Shown here one piece after another: positions 1-9,700 of a DNA stretch of 64,000 nt. The DNA is from Hemerocallis citrina (lineage: Eukaryota; Streptophyta; Magnoliopsida; Asparagales; Asphodelaceae): assembly GCA_017893485.1 (NCBI GenBank), contig CM030366.1, forward strand, positions 198,553,835 through 198,617,834. The letters are read 5' to 3'. Each line of letters starts with the position of its first letter. Position 1 is the first letter of the stretch. The notes under the pieces are model-generated. The model did not search any database and was not told the DNA's origin. It saw only the letters and a program-made list of their open reading frames with translations. The position numbers and the translations under genes were made by a program.

Positions 1-311
1 CTTGTACCTTGAGTGCGCCCCTTTCAGTATTGCCGTCTCGTTCCAGTTTTTAATTGGGATCGGACATTCCCTTGCGTCTCAGCCTCAGGACTCGTTTGCT
101 GGCCCATTTGTGCTACTGATTATTGCCTGTCTTTTTGGCCCTTGTTATTTTTTTAGTCGTTGTTTCTATTGGGCTCTTTTAGGTTGCTAATTGTTTTGTG
201 TTCTAAGTCGCTTGGTTTTACGGCTTGTAAAATCTTCTTGTAACTCGTTGGTTTTAAATTTATTTATTGTCTTGCTGGAGTCGTAAGACTCCATCCGTTT
301 CATCAAAAAAA
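1..311 (+). mobile_element. 3' end of an L1-type LINE, cut by the window edge
   Basis: This is the 3' untranslated end of a non-LTR retrotransposon. It is identical to 30578-30888, where the upstream ORF2 of the same LINE is visible. It ends in a short A run (305-311) after a T/G-rich tail, as plant L1 elements do. The body of the element lies to the left of the window. A short reading frame near the left edge is noise in the UTR. Confidence 0.85.
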
Positions 312-348
312 GAATTTACTTGTTAGGTATTTAACATGGTAAGTTTAT

Positions 349-504
349 TTTTCAAGTACACTCTAAATTTTAAATATGTGGTTGTGATTTAATTGTATTG
401 TTAAATATTGATAAAAAAATTCTAAATATGTTGTTGAGTTTTAATTGTAATGTTAAATATTGATATGACTTCGAAAAATGTGTGATTGGGATGGGATTGA
501 TTGT
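349..504. repeat. Direct repeat of flank, first copy (partner 2901-3057)
   Basis: About 156 bp is almost identical to 2901-3057, starting at 'ttttcaagtacactctaaat' and ending at 'gggatgggattgattg'. The pair brackets the U1 gene, so the U1-containing segment lies between two copies of a flank sequence. Confidence 0.9.
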
Positions 505-947
505 TTGCATGCAAGTATCTCAAACTATGTTTATTTACATCTGTGTCTAACAATTACTTAATTTGAATTGTTCTAGTATGTATCTCTATACTGAAAAAAT
601 ATTGATTGCATATGTAAATTACTAGTATAGTAGTATGTAATACTTTTCTTTTTTTGAATAGTTAGTATATAATACCTGGGGTTTATACTGACAGGTTTCT
701 TATTTTTTTTTATGAAATACTGACGGGTTTCTTAGACATGCTTTTAAGGAATTCAAACTCTAGGCCTAAGAAAGCCTTTCTATTTATATATTTTGACAGT
801 TACTGGACCTTCACGTAGGCAGGCTTTGTCTTTTACTTTAGATAATTTCTTCTGCTTCTTCTTTATTCTTTGGTTTTTACTTGTAATAGAAAATTGTACG
901 GAGACCTACCCGCAATATTTGTGGTCAATATCTGAAATGCCAAGTAG

Positions 948-987
948 CCGACCCCAACTAGTTAGAAAAAAGGCTTTATTGTTGTTG
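948..987 (+). mobile_element. Extremely 5'-truncated SINE: 3' Angio-domain only
   Basis: A 40-bp insert starts 'ccgaccccaactag' and ends 'aaggctttattgttgttg'. It matches the conserved 3' end (Angio-domain) shared by many plant SINE families. It is flanked by perfect 19-bp direct repeats at 929-947 and 988-1006 ('tatctgaaatgccaagtag'), which is a retroposition target-site duplication. Nothing of the tRNA-derived head remains, so the insertion was truncated to the last ~40 bases. Confidence 0.85.
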
Positions 988-1389
988 TATCTGAAATGCC
1001 AAGTAGGCGAGTCAGCGGTTACTGACAGACCAACTAAGATAGCAGTTGTAAATATAGCATTGACAATATATTGATTTCATGTGTAGAGAATTTCTTACAT
1101 GATTAGTATAGTTAACGATGAATCCATGTTCTGGTCTACATGAATTTTCAAAATTTCCAATCTTATTCTAATTTATCAGCATTCTGAACACAGCCCATCC
1201 TAGCTCTTAATCAGCAGCCGCTGACTTGCTTATGCAGTAAGTTAGTGTTGCTACAAACATTTTGTAAACATTTTGTGGGTAGGTAAGGTCAATCCATACA
1301 AATTCTTTTAAAGCACTTTATTAAAAGTTCTCTCGTTTTTGGTGAATTGGTTGATCCATCATTTGAGTAATTTCAGTGTAAGTGGTGCA

Positions 1390-1590
1390 TTGGCACCTTA
1401 TTCTTTGATTCCTAGTAATGTAGCTTATGTAGTAACATGCAAGCCAGTTATTTACCAAACATTCATTAATTTCTTTGATCTTTTGTTTTTATGTTTCACA
1501 GTACTGGCCTTTGATTTTAATTTTGGGCAGATTTGTTTGGTTCGTTATAGTATGAGGAGAGCGAGTTTTGGTTCTTATGTAACTTAGTTG
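1390..1590 (+). repeat. Relic of SKP1 3' flank (similar to 5130-5400)
   Basis: The stretch shares 'attcctagtaatgtagct', a 'ttattt...caaac' block, 'tgatttta', and a closing 'gag...gtttttggttct' with the sequence just downstream of the SKP1-like stop codon. Divergence is much higher than between the recent unit copies. I infer an older tandem duplication in which the gene body was lost. Confidence 0.6.
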
Positions 1591-1840
1591 GGTCTGTCTG
1601 CTAAGATGTCTACTTCACAATGTTGCAGTTGGATTGAAGAAGATTCAATCTGTGTCATTTTCCCAGTCATGAATATGAATCAAGTCACTATTGTTTGATA
1701 TATGGTTGAGGAACAGGGCATGTTAAGTTGTTTGAGTTTTGATGTTGGAAGGAGAAGAGGAGGCAGAAAAAAACCATTGTAAAAAGAGAAAAGAACGACA
1801 AATGTATGGATGAGACAATTCTCTGTGTTTGTTTTTTTTA

Positions 1841-2190
1841 CAGAGGTAAAGGCAAAAAAATAATATTTTTGTCTATAGCTATATACTATTGAGTATTATC
1901 ACACAAACTCTTTAGTTGTGCATCATTGCAGAGGGCACAGAAAGGAACCAATCGAAGTAGTTTGCAATAAGGTGTGTCGAGAGACAACTGTACGTGACAT
2001 GGACCACTGTGATTTGTACCCAACAATATACATACCACAGTGCTGAGTGCGACTCAAGCCATAACTCTTATATCAGTGATTTCTATTCCACTCAAAACTA
2101 TAGGAATCCAACTCACTACCAATTCTATATTTGCCTTTTTACACTCTGAGAGCATGTGGAGTGAAAGAAAAGTTTGAAAATTAGTGTTTA
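1841..2190. repeat. Diverged flank repeat, first copy (partner 3460-3842)
   Basis: Both copies run from 'agaggt(t)aa(a)g' through 'cacaaactc(c/t)ttagttgtgca' and 'gagagacaactgtacgt' to 'ctctgagagcatgtggagtg'. They differ by scattered substitutions and small indels. The U1 promoter begins right after this first copy. Confidence 0.85.
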
Positions 2191-2195
2191 AATTA

Positions 2196-2248
2196 GTCCC
2201 ATATCGTTTTTTGAGAATGATAAAGTGGTTGGGATGTGTTTAAAATAA
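2196..2248 (+). promoter_or_regulatory. snRNA promoter of U1 copy A: USE and TATA
   Basis: A plant upstream sequence element (gtcccatatcg; consensus RTCCCACATCG) lies at 2196-2206, about 70 bp before the RNA start. A TATA-like 'tttaaaataa' lies at 2239-2248, about 25-30 bp before it. The centres are about four helical turns apart, which is the spacing known for RNA polymerase II-type plant snRNA genes. Confidence 0.85.
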
Positions 2249-2270
2249 GCAGGAGGGTTAGCAATGTTCA

Positions 2271-2427
2271 TTACTTACCTGGACGGGGTCTTTGGGTGAT
2301 CAAGGATTCTCAGGCCTAGGCCAGTGGTCCACATTGCACATAGTGGGTGCGCTGGCTTACCATCTCCTCAAGTGGGAGAGTGGACGTCATAATTTGTTGT
2401 TGCGGGGGAACGGGCATGCGCGACCCC
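2271..2427 (+). ncRNA. U1: U1 spliceosomal snRNA gene, copy A
   Basis: U1 snRNA pairs with 5' splice sites in the spliceosome. The 5' end 'ttacttacctgg' carries the splice-site-pairing core ACTTACCTG (plant consensus starts ATACTTACCTG). Stem-loop I with 'ggtgatcaagga' (U1-70K side), the U1A-site 'attgcac', the 'ctcctcaagtgggag' stem, an Sm site 'aatttgttg' and the final GC-rich stem ending in 'gacccc' follow in the right order. The length, about 157 nt, is near the usual 160-165. A loose 3'-box-like sequence ('caattcttaatggaa') follows. Several substitutions in stems I and II leave open whether it is a functional variant or a pseudogene. The complete promoter favours past or present transcription. 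Confidence 0.88.
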
Positions 2428-2439
2428 TTTCAATTCTTA

Positions 2440-3459
2440 ATGGAAGAATTTGTTTGTGAAGTATATACCTTGTAAGTATATTTCAATTTGGGGTTATTGG
2501 AGAGTGAGAGTAAGCATATATTTCAATTTGGGGTCACTCGAGAGTGAGAGTAGGCATAGTCCCTTGGGATATTTCTGTTGCTGCCTTGATGTGGGGCTTG
2601 CTTGCTGTCATGATGTGGGGCTTGTGGCCATATCGTAACCACTTTGTGTTTTCATAATATTAATACTAGATTTTCTATTATGATGCATAAATTTTTTTCT
2701 TCAATTCAGGATTGGGGAGGTCAGGCAGGAGTAAAGAAGAGACTACATATGGAGAAATAAGATCAGGAAAGGAGGGAGTGAGTTTTGGATGGATGATAAT
2801 CCTTTATCTGTATCTTCATTTGAGTAATTGATGTATTAGTATGTATTTGTCATCTTGAATTATGTTTGGATTTGAGTAATAATATCGTAATATGTTCTAC
2901 TTTTCAAGTACACTCTAAATTTTAAATATGTGGTTGTGATTTAATTGTACTGTTAAATATTGATAAAAAAAATTCTAAATATGTTGTTGAGTTTTAATTG
3001 TAATGTTAAATATTGATATGACTTCGAAAAATGTGTGATTGGGATGGGATTGATTGTCCACAATATGGATGTTTTACATTTACATTAACTCAACGATGTG
3101 TACATGCCAATCAATTTCTCTACCTTTTAGTATATTTGCACAAGTCTCAACAAATACATCTGATATTCAACCCCACCCTTCTTTTGCAAGCAATCATATG
3201 ATCCATATTATTTGGTAGCAAAATCTATGATCCATATTATCCTTTTTCATTTCGATTAACATATTGGATATAAATCTCATAGTATATATCAGGAACTAAA
3301 ATCTTCTACAGTACGTAGTATGTTAAGACCTTCCACATCTCATGTCCTTCTAGTATTTGGTTTATTGTAGATGGTGTGATGGTTCTGTAGTTACAATCAA
3401 GCTGGTTAATTTCTCCAACTTTATAATTTTGATTATAGTGTATATTTTCTTTTGAACTC
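2440..3459. other. Intergenic flank downstream of U1, no gene seen
   Basis: The stretch contains two short direct repeats around 'atttcaatttgggg...gagagtgagagta' (2478-2555), two copies of 'gatgtggggcttg', and the second copy (2901-3057) of the 349-504 repeat. No plausible protein gene is visible on either strand. Confidence 0.6.
2901..3057. repeat. Direct repeat of flank, second copy (partner 349-504)
   Basis: This is the second copy of the ~157-bp flank repeat. It differs from the first mainly by one extra A in an A run and one t/c change. Confidence 0.9.
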
Positions 3460-3842
3460 CAGAGGTTAAGGCAAAAAGATAATATTTCTGTCTATAGCTA
3501 GCTATGCTATTGAGTATTATTTCTGTCTATAGCCATGCTATTGAGTATTATTCTGTTTCAGCAATAGCACATTATCACACAAACTCCTTAGTTGTGCACC
3601 ATTGCAAAGGACACAGAAAGGAATCAATCTAAGTTGTTTGAAACAAGGTGCGTGCGTCGAGAGACAACTGTACGTTACATGTACCATTGTGATTTGTTCC
3701 CAACAATATACACACCGCAGTGCTGTAACAGTAATTTCTATTCCCCACTCAAAACTGTAGGAATCCATCTCACAACCAATTCTATTTTTGCCTTTTTACA
3801 CTCTGAGAGCATGTGGAGTGAAAGAAAATTTTGAAAATTAGT
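3460..3842. repeat. Diverged flank repeat, second copy (partner 1841-2190)
   Basis: This has the same order of blocks as the first copy, but a short internal duplication ('atttctgtctatagc...gctattgagtatt') has been added near its start. In the first copy the repeat leads into the U1 promoter. Here it leads into unrelated sequence 5' of the SKP1-like gene. Confidence 0.85.
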
Positions 3843-4265
3843 GTTTGTAGGGCTTTACCCTGGATTAGAAGGAGCCCTTGCAGAAATTCTCGACGGCAAC
3901 AGGCAGAACCCGGTGCCGAAGAGGGGGTTTGGAAATAGTTTTCAACCAGCAATTGACGCGCCTCGGTTATTACCTCATTAGCTGCGTCATTGCCCCAAGC
4001 GCAAAGATACTTCCCAACCTCTGTACCCCTCTCTTATTTATACCGCGGCTCGCTTTCCTTTCGCATCATCCGCCCGATATGGGACTATTCTCATAAAAAA
4101 TTTAGTGGATCACAAGTGAATATCTAACCCGAATCTGACTGGTTGCCGCCTTCTATATTCAGTTTATACTATACTATTTATATTTATCTAATCACACGGT
4201 CAAAAAGGGTAGATAAAAATCAATCAACCATATATATATAGATAGAGAGAGAGTCTAGAAAGAAA

Positions 4266-4292
4266 TTAGGGTTTTATAAAAAGTTATAAATA
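4266..4292 (+). promoter_or_regulatory. Promoter elements of SKP1-like gene, copy A
   Basis: A telo-box-like 'ttagggttt' (4266-4274) and a TATA box 'ttataaata' (4284-4292) lie about 80-105 bp before the ATG. This fits a short 5' UTR. Telo-boxes are common in promoters of genes expressed in dividing plant cells; that link is inference here. Confidence 0.65.
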
Positions 4293-4370
4293 ACATACCC
4301 AGCCACCCCCACCTCCTTTTAATAATTATAATCTCATCAGCAGGCAGGGTATCATCTCAGAATCTCAGCC

Positions 4371-4910
4371 ATGGCAAGTGAATCGCAATCCGAAATCCAG
4401 AAGGCTCTTACTGCTGAATCAAACGATCAAGTCCCTGAAAAGGTGAACCTCTTCACCTCCGACAACGAAACCTTCGTGGTTCCCTCATCCCACGCGTCAC
4501 GCTCTGAAACCATCAAGAAGCTCATCAAAGACGGCTGGGCCAACGACTCTGACGACGTTCTCCCCCTCCTCAGAGTCAGCAGCGCCAGCCTCGTCAAGAT
4601 CATCGAGTACTGGAGCCACACTAACGTCAGCAACGAGTCATCATCATCATCATCATCATCATCTTCCAAGATGTCGGATTGGGAGAAGGAGTTTGTGAAG
4701 AAGATGGGGAAAGATGATCTTTTAGAGGTGCTGTTGGCAGCCAGCTACATGGCAGAGAATTCTCTGTTGGATTTGATTTCCGAGGAGGTGGAAGACAGGA
4801 TCAAGGGCATGACCGTGGAGCAGTGCAGAGAGTTTATGGGTATAGAGGACGATTTTACTCCCGAGGAGGAGAAGAAAATTAGAGACTATCTCGACTTGTT
4901 GTTGACGTAG
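4371..4910 (+). CDS. SKP1-like protein (SCF ubiquitin-ligase adaptor), copy A
   Basis: This is a 179-residue SKP1/ASK-family protein. SKP1 links cullin-1 to F-box proteins in SCF E3 ubiquitin ligases, in the nucleus and cytosol. An N-terminal POZ fold spans about residues 25-85 ('KVNLFTSDNETFVVPSSHA', 'SETIKKLI', 'LVKIIEYW'). A Ser-rich linker at about 90-99 is encoded by a (TCA)n run. The C-terminal Skp1 domain at about 103-175 includes 'DWEKEFVKKM', 'LLEVLLAASYM', 'LLDLISEEVEDRIKGMTVEQ' and 'DDFTPEEEKKIRDY'. Length is close to the family norm (about 160-180). The extreme C-terminus reads 'YLDLLLT' in place of the usual ENQWAFE, which helps hold the F-box, so binding may be altered. The gene is a single exon; the start is the first ATG in 'agccATGgcaagtg'. 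It is identical to copy B. Confidence 0.93.
   Translation: MASESQSEIQKALTAESNDQVPEKVNLFTSDNETFVVPSSHASRSETIKKLIKDGWANDSDDVLPLLRVSSASLVKIIEYWSHTNVSNESSSSSSSSSSKMSDWEKEFVKKMGKDDLLEVLLAASYMAENSLLDLISEEVEDRIKGMTVEQCREFMGIEDDFTPEEEKKIRDYLDLLLT
4638..4663 (+). repeat. (TCA)n microsatellite encoding poly-Ser in SKP1-like gene
   Basis: About nine in-frame TCA triplets encode the Ser run between the POZ fold and the C-terminal domain. Length changes here would keep the frame. The antisense frame gives a meaningless poly-Asp run. Confidence 0.9.
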
Positions 4911-5396
4911 GCGTCCAGCTAGCTTCTTTTTAATTTGCTTTATTTATTATTGTTTTTAGATTGGACAAATTTTTAATCAAATACTTAATTAATTTCTAAA
5001 AGAAACTTGCATGACCTATATATTCAGAAAATATTGTATGAATTATTTAATTAATAAATTTTCTTCTTTTAGGCGTTGGTTGGTTTGAATTTGTGTAGTT
5101 TCATTGTATCCGACACAGCTGTGCACTATTCATTATTCCTAGTAATGTAGCTAATATTATACATATCGGTTATTTGCAAAACCTGTTTATACATTTTACT
5201 TGATCTGTTCCTCCTTATGTTTCAATATATTCCTCTGAGTTTAATTTTGATAACACCGATTGATTTTAATTGTTTCGTTATAATTTGTTTGTTCAACTGT
5301 CATGTGTCTGGCAATTTTGAATAGATAGATACAAACTGGAAGTTGTTTGTATATTAGTATCATACTCTATGAAGAGAACAAGTTTTTGGTTCTCAC
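4911..5396. other. 3' flank of SKP1-like gene
   Basis: This is AT-rich sequence with a possible polyadenylation signal (aataaa near 5053). Part of it (5130-5400) is also seen as an older relic at 1390-1590. No gene is seen. Confidence 0.6.
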
Positions 5397-5405
5397 ACAA
5401 ATAAA

Positions 5406-6417
5406 GAAAAATATTGCCGAACTGCCCTCTTTTTTGAAAAAAATTAGGGACTTGCCCTACTTTCAAAAACAATTAGCGAGATGCCCTTGTCTGTGACACG
5501 TCAGCAATAAACGTTATTGGAAAAAACGGCATCTGTTATTTCGATGCCGTTCTTCCTAATAACGGCATATCTTTTAAAAAAAGTGTCGTGCCGTTATTCT
5601 CAATAACGGCATTGGTTTTTTTTTTCTAAATACACTTGCCGTTGTTTGGAAACAAAAAGAATTAATAAAAAATAAAAAAAAATAAAAAAAATTATAACTG
5701 ATGCCGTTATTTAGAATAACGGCTTCAGTTTTAATTTTTGTTAACTTTTTTTTAAAAACTTATATATATACAGACTTGATAGCTGATTGAAGCATTAATG
5801 GTAATGGAGGCTACATGCAAATCATCATCATCATCATCATCATCATGATGTTGTCAAAGAAAGCTACATGGCAAGAGTGATGCCGTTATAACTGATCATG
5901 ATGTTGTCAAAGAAAGCTACATGGCAACAAAATCAAATATAAGTTAAAAAAAAGTTTGAAAAAAATTATAACTGATGCCGTTATTCCAAATAACGGCATC
6001 AGTTAATTTTTTTTTATTTTTTTTTATTAGTTCTTTCTGTTTTCAAACCATGGCAAGAGTGCATATTGATATATAACTGATGCCGTTATCGCCAATAACG
6101 GCATCAGTCATTCGAATGCCGTTATTCAGGATAACGGCATTGTTTATAAGTTTTTTTCACACTTAGAACTTTTTAAAGTTAGAAGATTCACACTTGTAAG
6201 ATAAATATTGATGCCGTTATTCTAAATAACGGCATGCAATTTTTTTTTCAAACAGATGCCGTTATTGGGAAGAACGGCATCGAAATAATCTATGCCGTTT
6301 TTTCCAATAACGTTTGTTGCTGACGTGTCCTAAACAAGGGCATATCGCTAATTGTTTTGAGAAGTAGGGCAGACGGCTAAATATTTTCAAAAAGTGGGGT
6401 AGTGAGGCAAAATTTTC
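5406..6417. mobile_element. Non-autonomous Mutator-like element (MULE MITE), 1012 bp
   Basis: The ends 'gaaaaatattgcc' and (reverse complement) 'gaaaattttgcc' start terminal inverted repeats of more than 100 bp. Both TIRs include 'caattagcga', 'atgcccttgt', 'gacacgtcagcaa' and 'acgttattggaaaaaacggc'. Perfect 9-bp direct repeats 'acaaataaa' (5397-5405 and 6418-6426) are the size MULEs make. There is no transposase. The interior holds about 19 copies of 'atgccgtta' or its complement, many paired as short palindromes, plus a (CAT)n run and a duplicated 'gttgtcaaagaaagctacat' block. Confidence 0.9.
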
Positions 6418-6426
6418 ACAAATAAA

Positions 6427-7487
6427 TTCCTTAGATGGAGTATACAAAGAATCATTTAATGAGAAAAATTGTAGAAATATATACACAATAGTTGAGATAG
6501 ATTTTGTTTGAAATAGGGTGTGTCGAGACAAGGGGGTATTTTGTTGGTTGCGAGAGAACTTCACACAAATTCCAGCAGTTGCATTGGTTGAAAAATTATT
6601 GAATCAATTCCATTTTTTATAAGTCGCTTATGCTGTTGCTTGATGAACACGCTACAGTTAGCGGTATAATTCAACCAAAAAGCTTACATATTTATCAAGA
6701 AGATAATGAGCTGACAGATAAGATGGCAAGTAGTGAATTTCGACCTCATATGATTAAATTATCCAACGGTAGTCATTACTTTGAAGATTAAATTAGAAAT
6801 AGTTTTGTTGTGTCAAAAAAGCGATATGCCACTTAGTATTTACTGGTTCACGCATACATGTCCACAGTTCAAATTTTCTCATATTACCGGCAAATGGGAA
6901 TTTTCTCAAAACTAATTTGTTAATGCAGAAAATAGATCAATTATCAAATTATATGGCACTTGCAAGGAACAGAAAATACGTAACAGAACGAAAAAGACCA
7001 CATGATTCTGTGCACTGCACATGCTAAAATTGTAGTAAGTATAAATACAGAAGGTGGAATTAAAGTGGTGAGATCAAGATGAAGCAATAGAAAGGGTTGT
7101 GGAGTGTTACCAGTTAGCAGTACCATCGTTTAATCGAATGAAACACGAAACAATTTTAGTAGGGTTGGGAAGGAGATGCTGAATGAGGTACACATGACTG
7201 TAGCTAGTCTTTACTCACACACATATATTACTTATTCCCTTTAATTTTTATTAAAAAACAAACTTGACTAATATTTAGCCTGATTTGTACTGCATCTTTA
7301 GTTAGTTTTTAATAAAAAGTTTAATTATGTGGAGTAGGACTGTAGGAGCATGACTACCAAAGCCACAAAAGTGGAATAAGAGCATTGTTTAATTGAGGAT
7401 GCTATTATGAGACTCGACCAAAACACGACTTTTCCATAAACAAAATTTAGGTTTTTCGGCATATTATCTGTATATATATCACTTTAA
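6427..7487. other. Downstream flank of unit copy A, no gene seen
   Basis: No credible ORF or RNA. Sequence 7206-7230 ('agtctttactcacacaca' and on) matters because it reappears fused to SKP1 codon ~69 in the pseudogenes at 25822 and 62180. From 6845 on it differs from copy B; one difference is an extra ~27 bp around 6868-6900. Confidence 0.6.
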
Positions 7488-7492
7488 GCTAG

Positions 7493-8003
7493 TGATATGG
7501 ATTAGATGATGTGGCACCTCCTGGACCGTCAGATCCTCTCAAATTCCACACTCTTCTGATCATCAGGTCAACAGAAGTTCAACGGACCCCTACCGCCTCA
7601 GCCCCACAAGCAAACGGGTTCAACCCGGCCCATCCTGATCCCAGACCCGTTTGCCTCTGCCTATAAATACCAGACCCCCTCCACTCTTCTGCAGGTAATA
7701 AAAACTCTTCCCACCTGAACCCTAGCTGCCCAATCTCTTTCTCAGTGACTGGTTAGATCGTCGGAGGGTCAGTCGCCGGGATTGCTCCCGGTGTTTCTAG
7801 GCCATGTGCAGGTACACGAGAGTCCGAGCATCTGAGCCGAGGTACTGGATCCGAGCCGAGCCCCCAGCCTCTACCTCTTGACTCCTACACCCGAGCCAGT
7901 CCCTCTCCCTAGGATTGGTCCGACGCCGGTACTATAGCTTCCACTTCACAAATTACAAGAACTCACACCTGTTGCCCCCACACCCAAAAAATAAACAGCC
8001 TCA
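7493..8003 (+). repeat. 5' LTR of Gypsy-1
   Basis: The LTR starts TGATATGG, has a TATA box 'cctataaatacc' near 7660, and ends 'cagcctca' just before the primer-binding site. The possible target-site base set is 'gctag' at 7488-7492; the other end is missing, so the duplication cannot be confirmed. Confidence 0.8.
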
Positions 8004-8005
8004 GG

Positions 8006-8025
8006 TTGGCGCCGGCTGTGGGAAC
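8006..8025 (+). other. tRNA primer-binding site of Gypsy-1
   Basis: 'ttggcgccggctgtgggaac' lies 2 bp after the LTR end. This TGGCGCC... type is usual in plant Tat/Athila-group elements. Confidence 0.75.
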
Positions 8026-8088
8026 TCTGTTAGTATCGTCGCCAGTCCGAGCCCGATCAGGGACGTCACCTCAAGTCTGAGCCCTCCC

Positions 8089-9700
8089 ATGGCCCCCAAA
8101 GCCAGAAGGGTCGTCACCTCGGCACGACACCTAGACCCTCCGCATCACAGCCGCATGGATGCCCAGGGTTCCAACCAGCCTCGGGTCATCGGCGTAGCCA
8201 GACCTTCGAATGCAACTGATTTACATCGCGTCATCTCAGATCGACAGGCCAGCCGGACCAGGGGAGAGGCCTCTTCCAACTCGGTCTCAAACCATCGCCG
8301 ACCGCCGTCTCAAGCGCGCGATCCAGAACACAGTCGCTCGCACCAGGGACATCCACCCCTACAGGACCCGGTGGGGCAAGCCCCCGTCATAAGGGTCGTG
8401 TTCTGAAATTTCCGGGATGAGATCCTCCAAGCCATCCGAGGTGGCCAGACCACCGAGGTCTGAAACAGTTCCGACCCCCAGTCAGGGACAGGAGCCGGCA
8501 AATTTTGTAGATCCGCCCGCCCCCAGGAACAGGCAGACGCCGTCCTTCGTTGTTTATAGGAGATGGAGAACCGCCTTGGCCATCTCGACGAGGGCGGATC
8601 AGTACCAGGTCGCGGTCATCGGCAAACTGGACCCCCTTTCTCCCCCCAAATCCTAGAAGCCGAGATCCCTCGGAATTTCAGGCCTCCTCAATTCGAGACC
8701 TATAATGGCGAGGGTGATCCCGCTGATCAAATGGAGGGGTTTAAGACCCTCATGATGATTCACAGCGCTGCGGATCCCCTCCTCTGCCGCGCCTTCCCAA
8801 CTACCCTTCGTGGTCTGGCTCGGGAATGGTTCTCCAAACTTACCCCCAGCTCGGTCTTCTCTTTTGAACACTAGATGCGAGCTTCCTAGCCCACTTCGTG
8901 ACCAACAAGAAGGTCGAGAAGACGTGCTCTTCCCTTCTGAACCTCAAACAGAAGGATGGGGAATCCCTCCGTGAGTTCGTTCGGAGATTCACCATCGAGG
9001 CAAGGTCAGTCTCATCACTCGATGCAGGGGTCGCCTCCGCAGCCTTCTGATACAATGTCCGCCACGGCCAGCTCAAGGCTTCCTTAGCCAAGAAGCCACC
9101 CGTGGACTTCCCTGACCTACTCAATAGGGTCGAGAAGTATATTCGGGCCGAGGAGGCCCTCAATTCTGATGGCACCAAAGAAGCCACTACTAAGGGGAAG
9201 CGTAAGGCGGATGATATCGAGCCTTTCAAGAAAAACCCGCGAAGGAAGCGGCTGGTCTCAAGAGGGTCCCTCCGGTCCCCCGATTCGAGAGATACACACC
9301 CCTGACCCAGAACATCTTGGCAATCCTGATGGAGATCGAGGATAAGGGGATCGTCCGCTTCCCTCCCCGACTGACCAACAACAATGGTAAGAAGCGAGAC
9401 CAAAGGTTCTACTGCCGCTTCCACCGAGACATTGGGCATGATACAGATCATTGCCGATCCATCAAAGATGAGATCGAAGCTCTCATCCAATGAGGGTACC
9501 TGAGGGAGTTCGCCTGGGCCAATCCCAAAGACCGGAGAGAGCCAAGGAGCCCGAGGCCTTCACCTCCTCCCCGGACGATTAGCCGGCGACCCGAGCAGAA
9601 CCCCGAACCTGAGGAGACAGGGGGACTGGCTATCCTACACTGCGTCCACGGCGAACCCATGGGAGGGGAATCCAATACCTCTCGCAAAGCCTTCGTTCAA
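8089..9700 (+). pseudogene. gag of Gypsy-1, frameshifted
   Basis: Gag would form the virus-like particle. The frame opens at ATG 8089 (MAPKARR) and breaks by 8406. The conserved retrotransposon gag core follows in another frame: 'FRPPQFETYNGEGDPADQ' and 'LRGLAREWF' at 8680-8875, continuing in a third frame ('REFVRRF', 'RVEKYIRAEEA') to about 9300. A CxxH-type knuckle ('YCRFHRDIGHDTDHC') is near 9410-9460, close to the form seen in Gypsy-2. Several stops are TGA or TAG, as C-to-T decay gives. Confidence 0.8.

Larger units (their letters stand above)
312..2190. other. Upstream flank, no gene; older duplicated pieces
   Basis: There is no credible coding sequence. The stretch is AT-rich and made of older duplicated pieces: 349-504 recurs at 2901-3057, 1390-1590 resembles the SKP1 3' flank at 5130-5400, and 1841-2190 recurs diverged at 3460-3842. 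Short reading frames here lack codon structure or family resemblance. Confidence 0.7.
1..6844. repeat. Large direct repeat, copy A (partner 30578-37421)
   Basis: Every landmark recurs at exactly +30577: the LINE tail, SINE fragment, U1 gene, SKP1-like gene and MULE MITE. I found no substitution or indel in spot checks. The first difference is base 6845 (g here, t at 37422). From there to 7492 the copies differ by several substitutions and indels. The left end runs off the window, so the full length is unknown. Confidence 0.95.

Noticed and set aside
3878..4096. Short ORF upstream of SKP1-like
   Set aside because: No family resemblance and it overlaps the region replaced by virus in another copy; probably non-coding.
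4427..4669. Minus-strand ORF with a poly-Asp run
   Set aside because: It is the antisense of the SKP1-like gene; the Asp run is the reverse of the (TCA)n serine codons.
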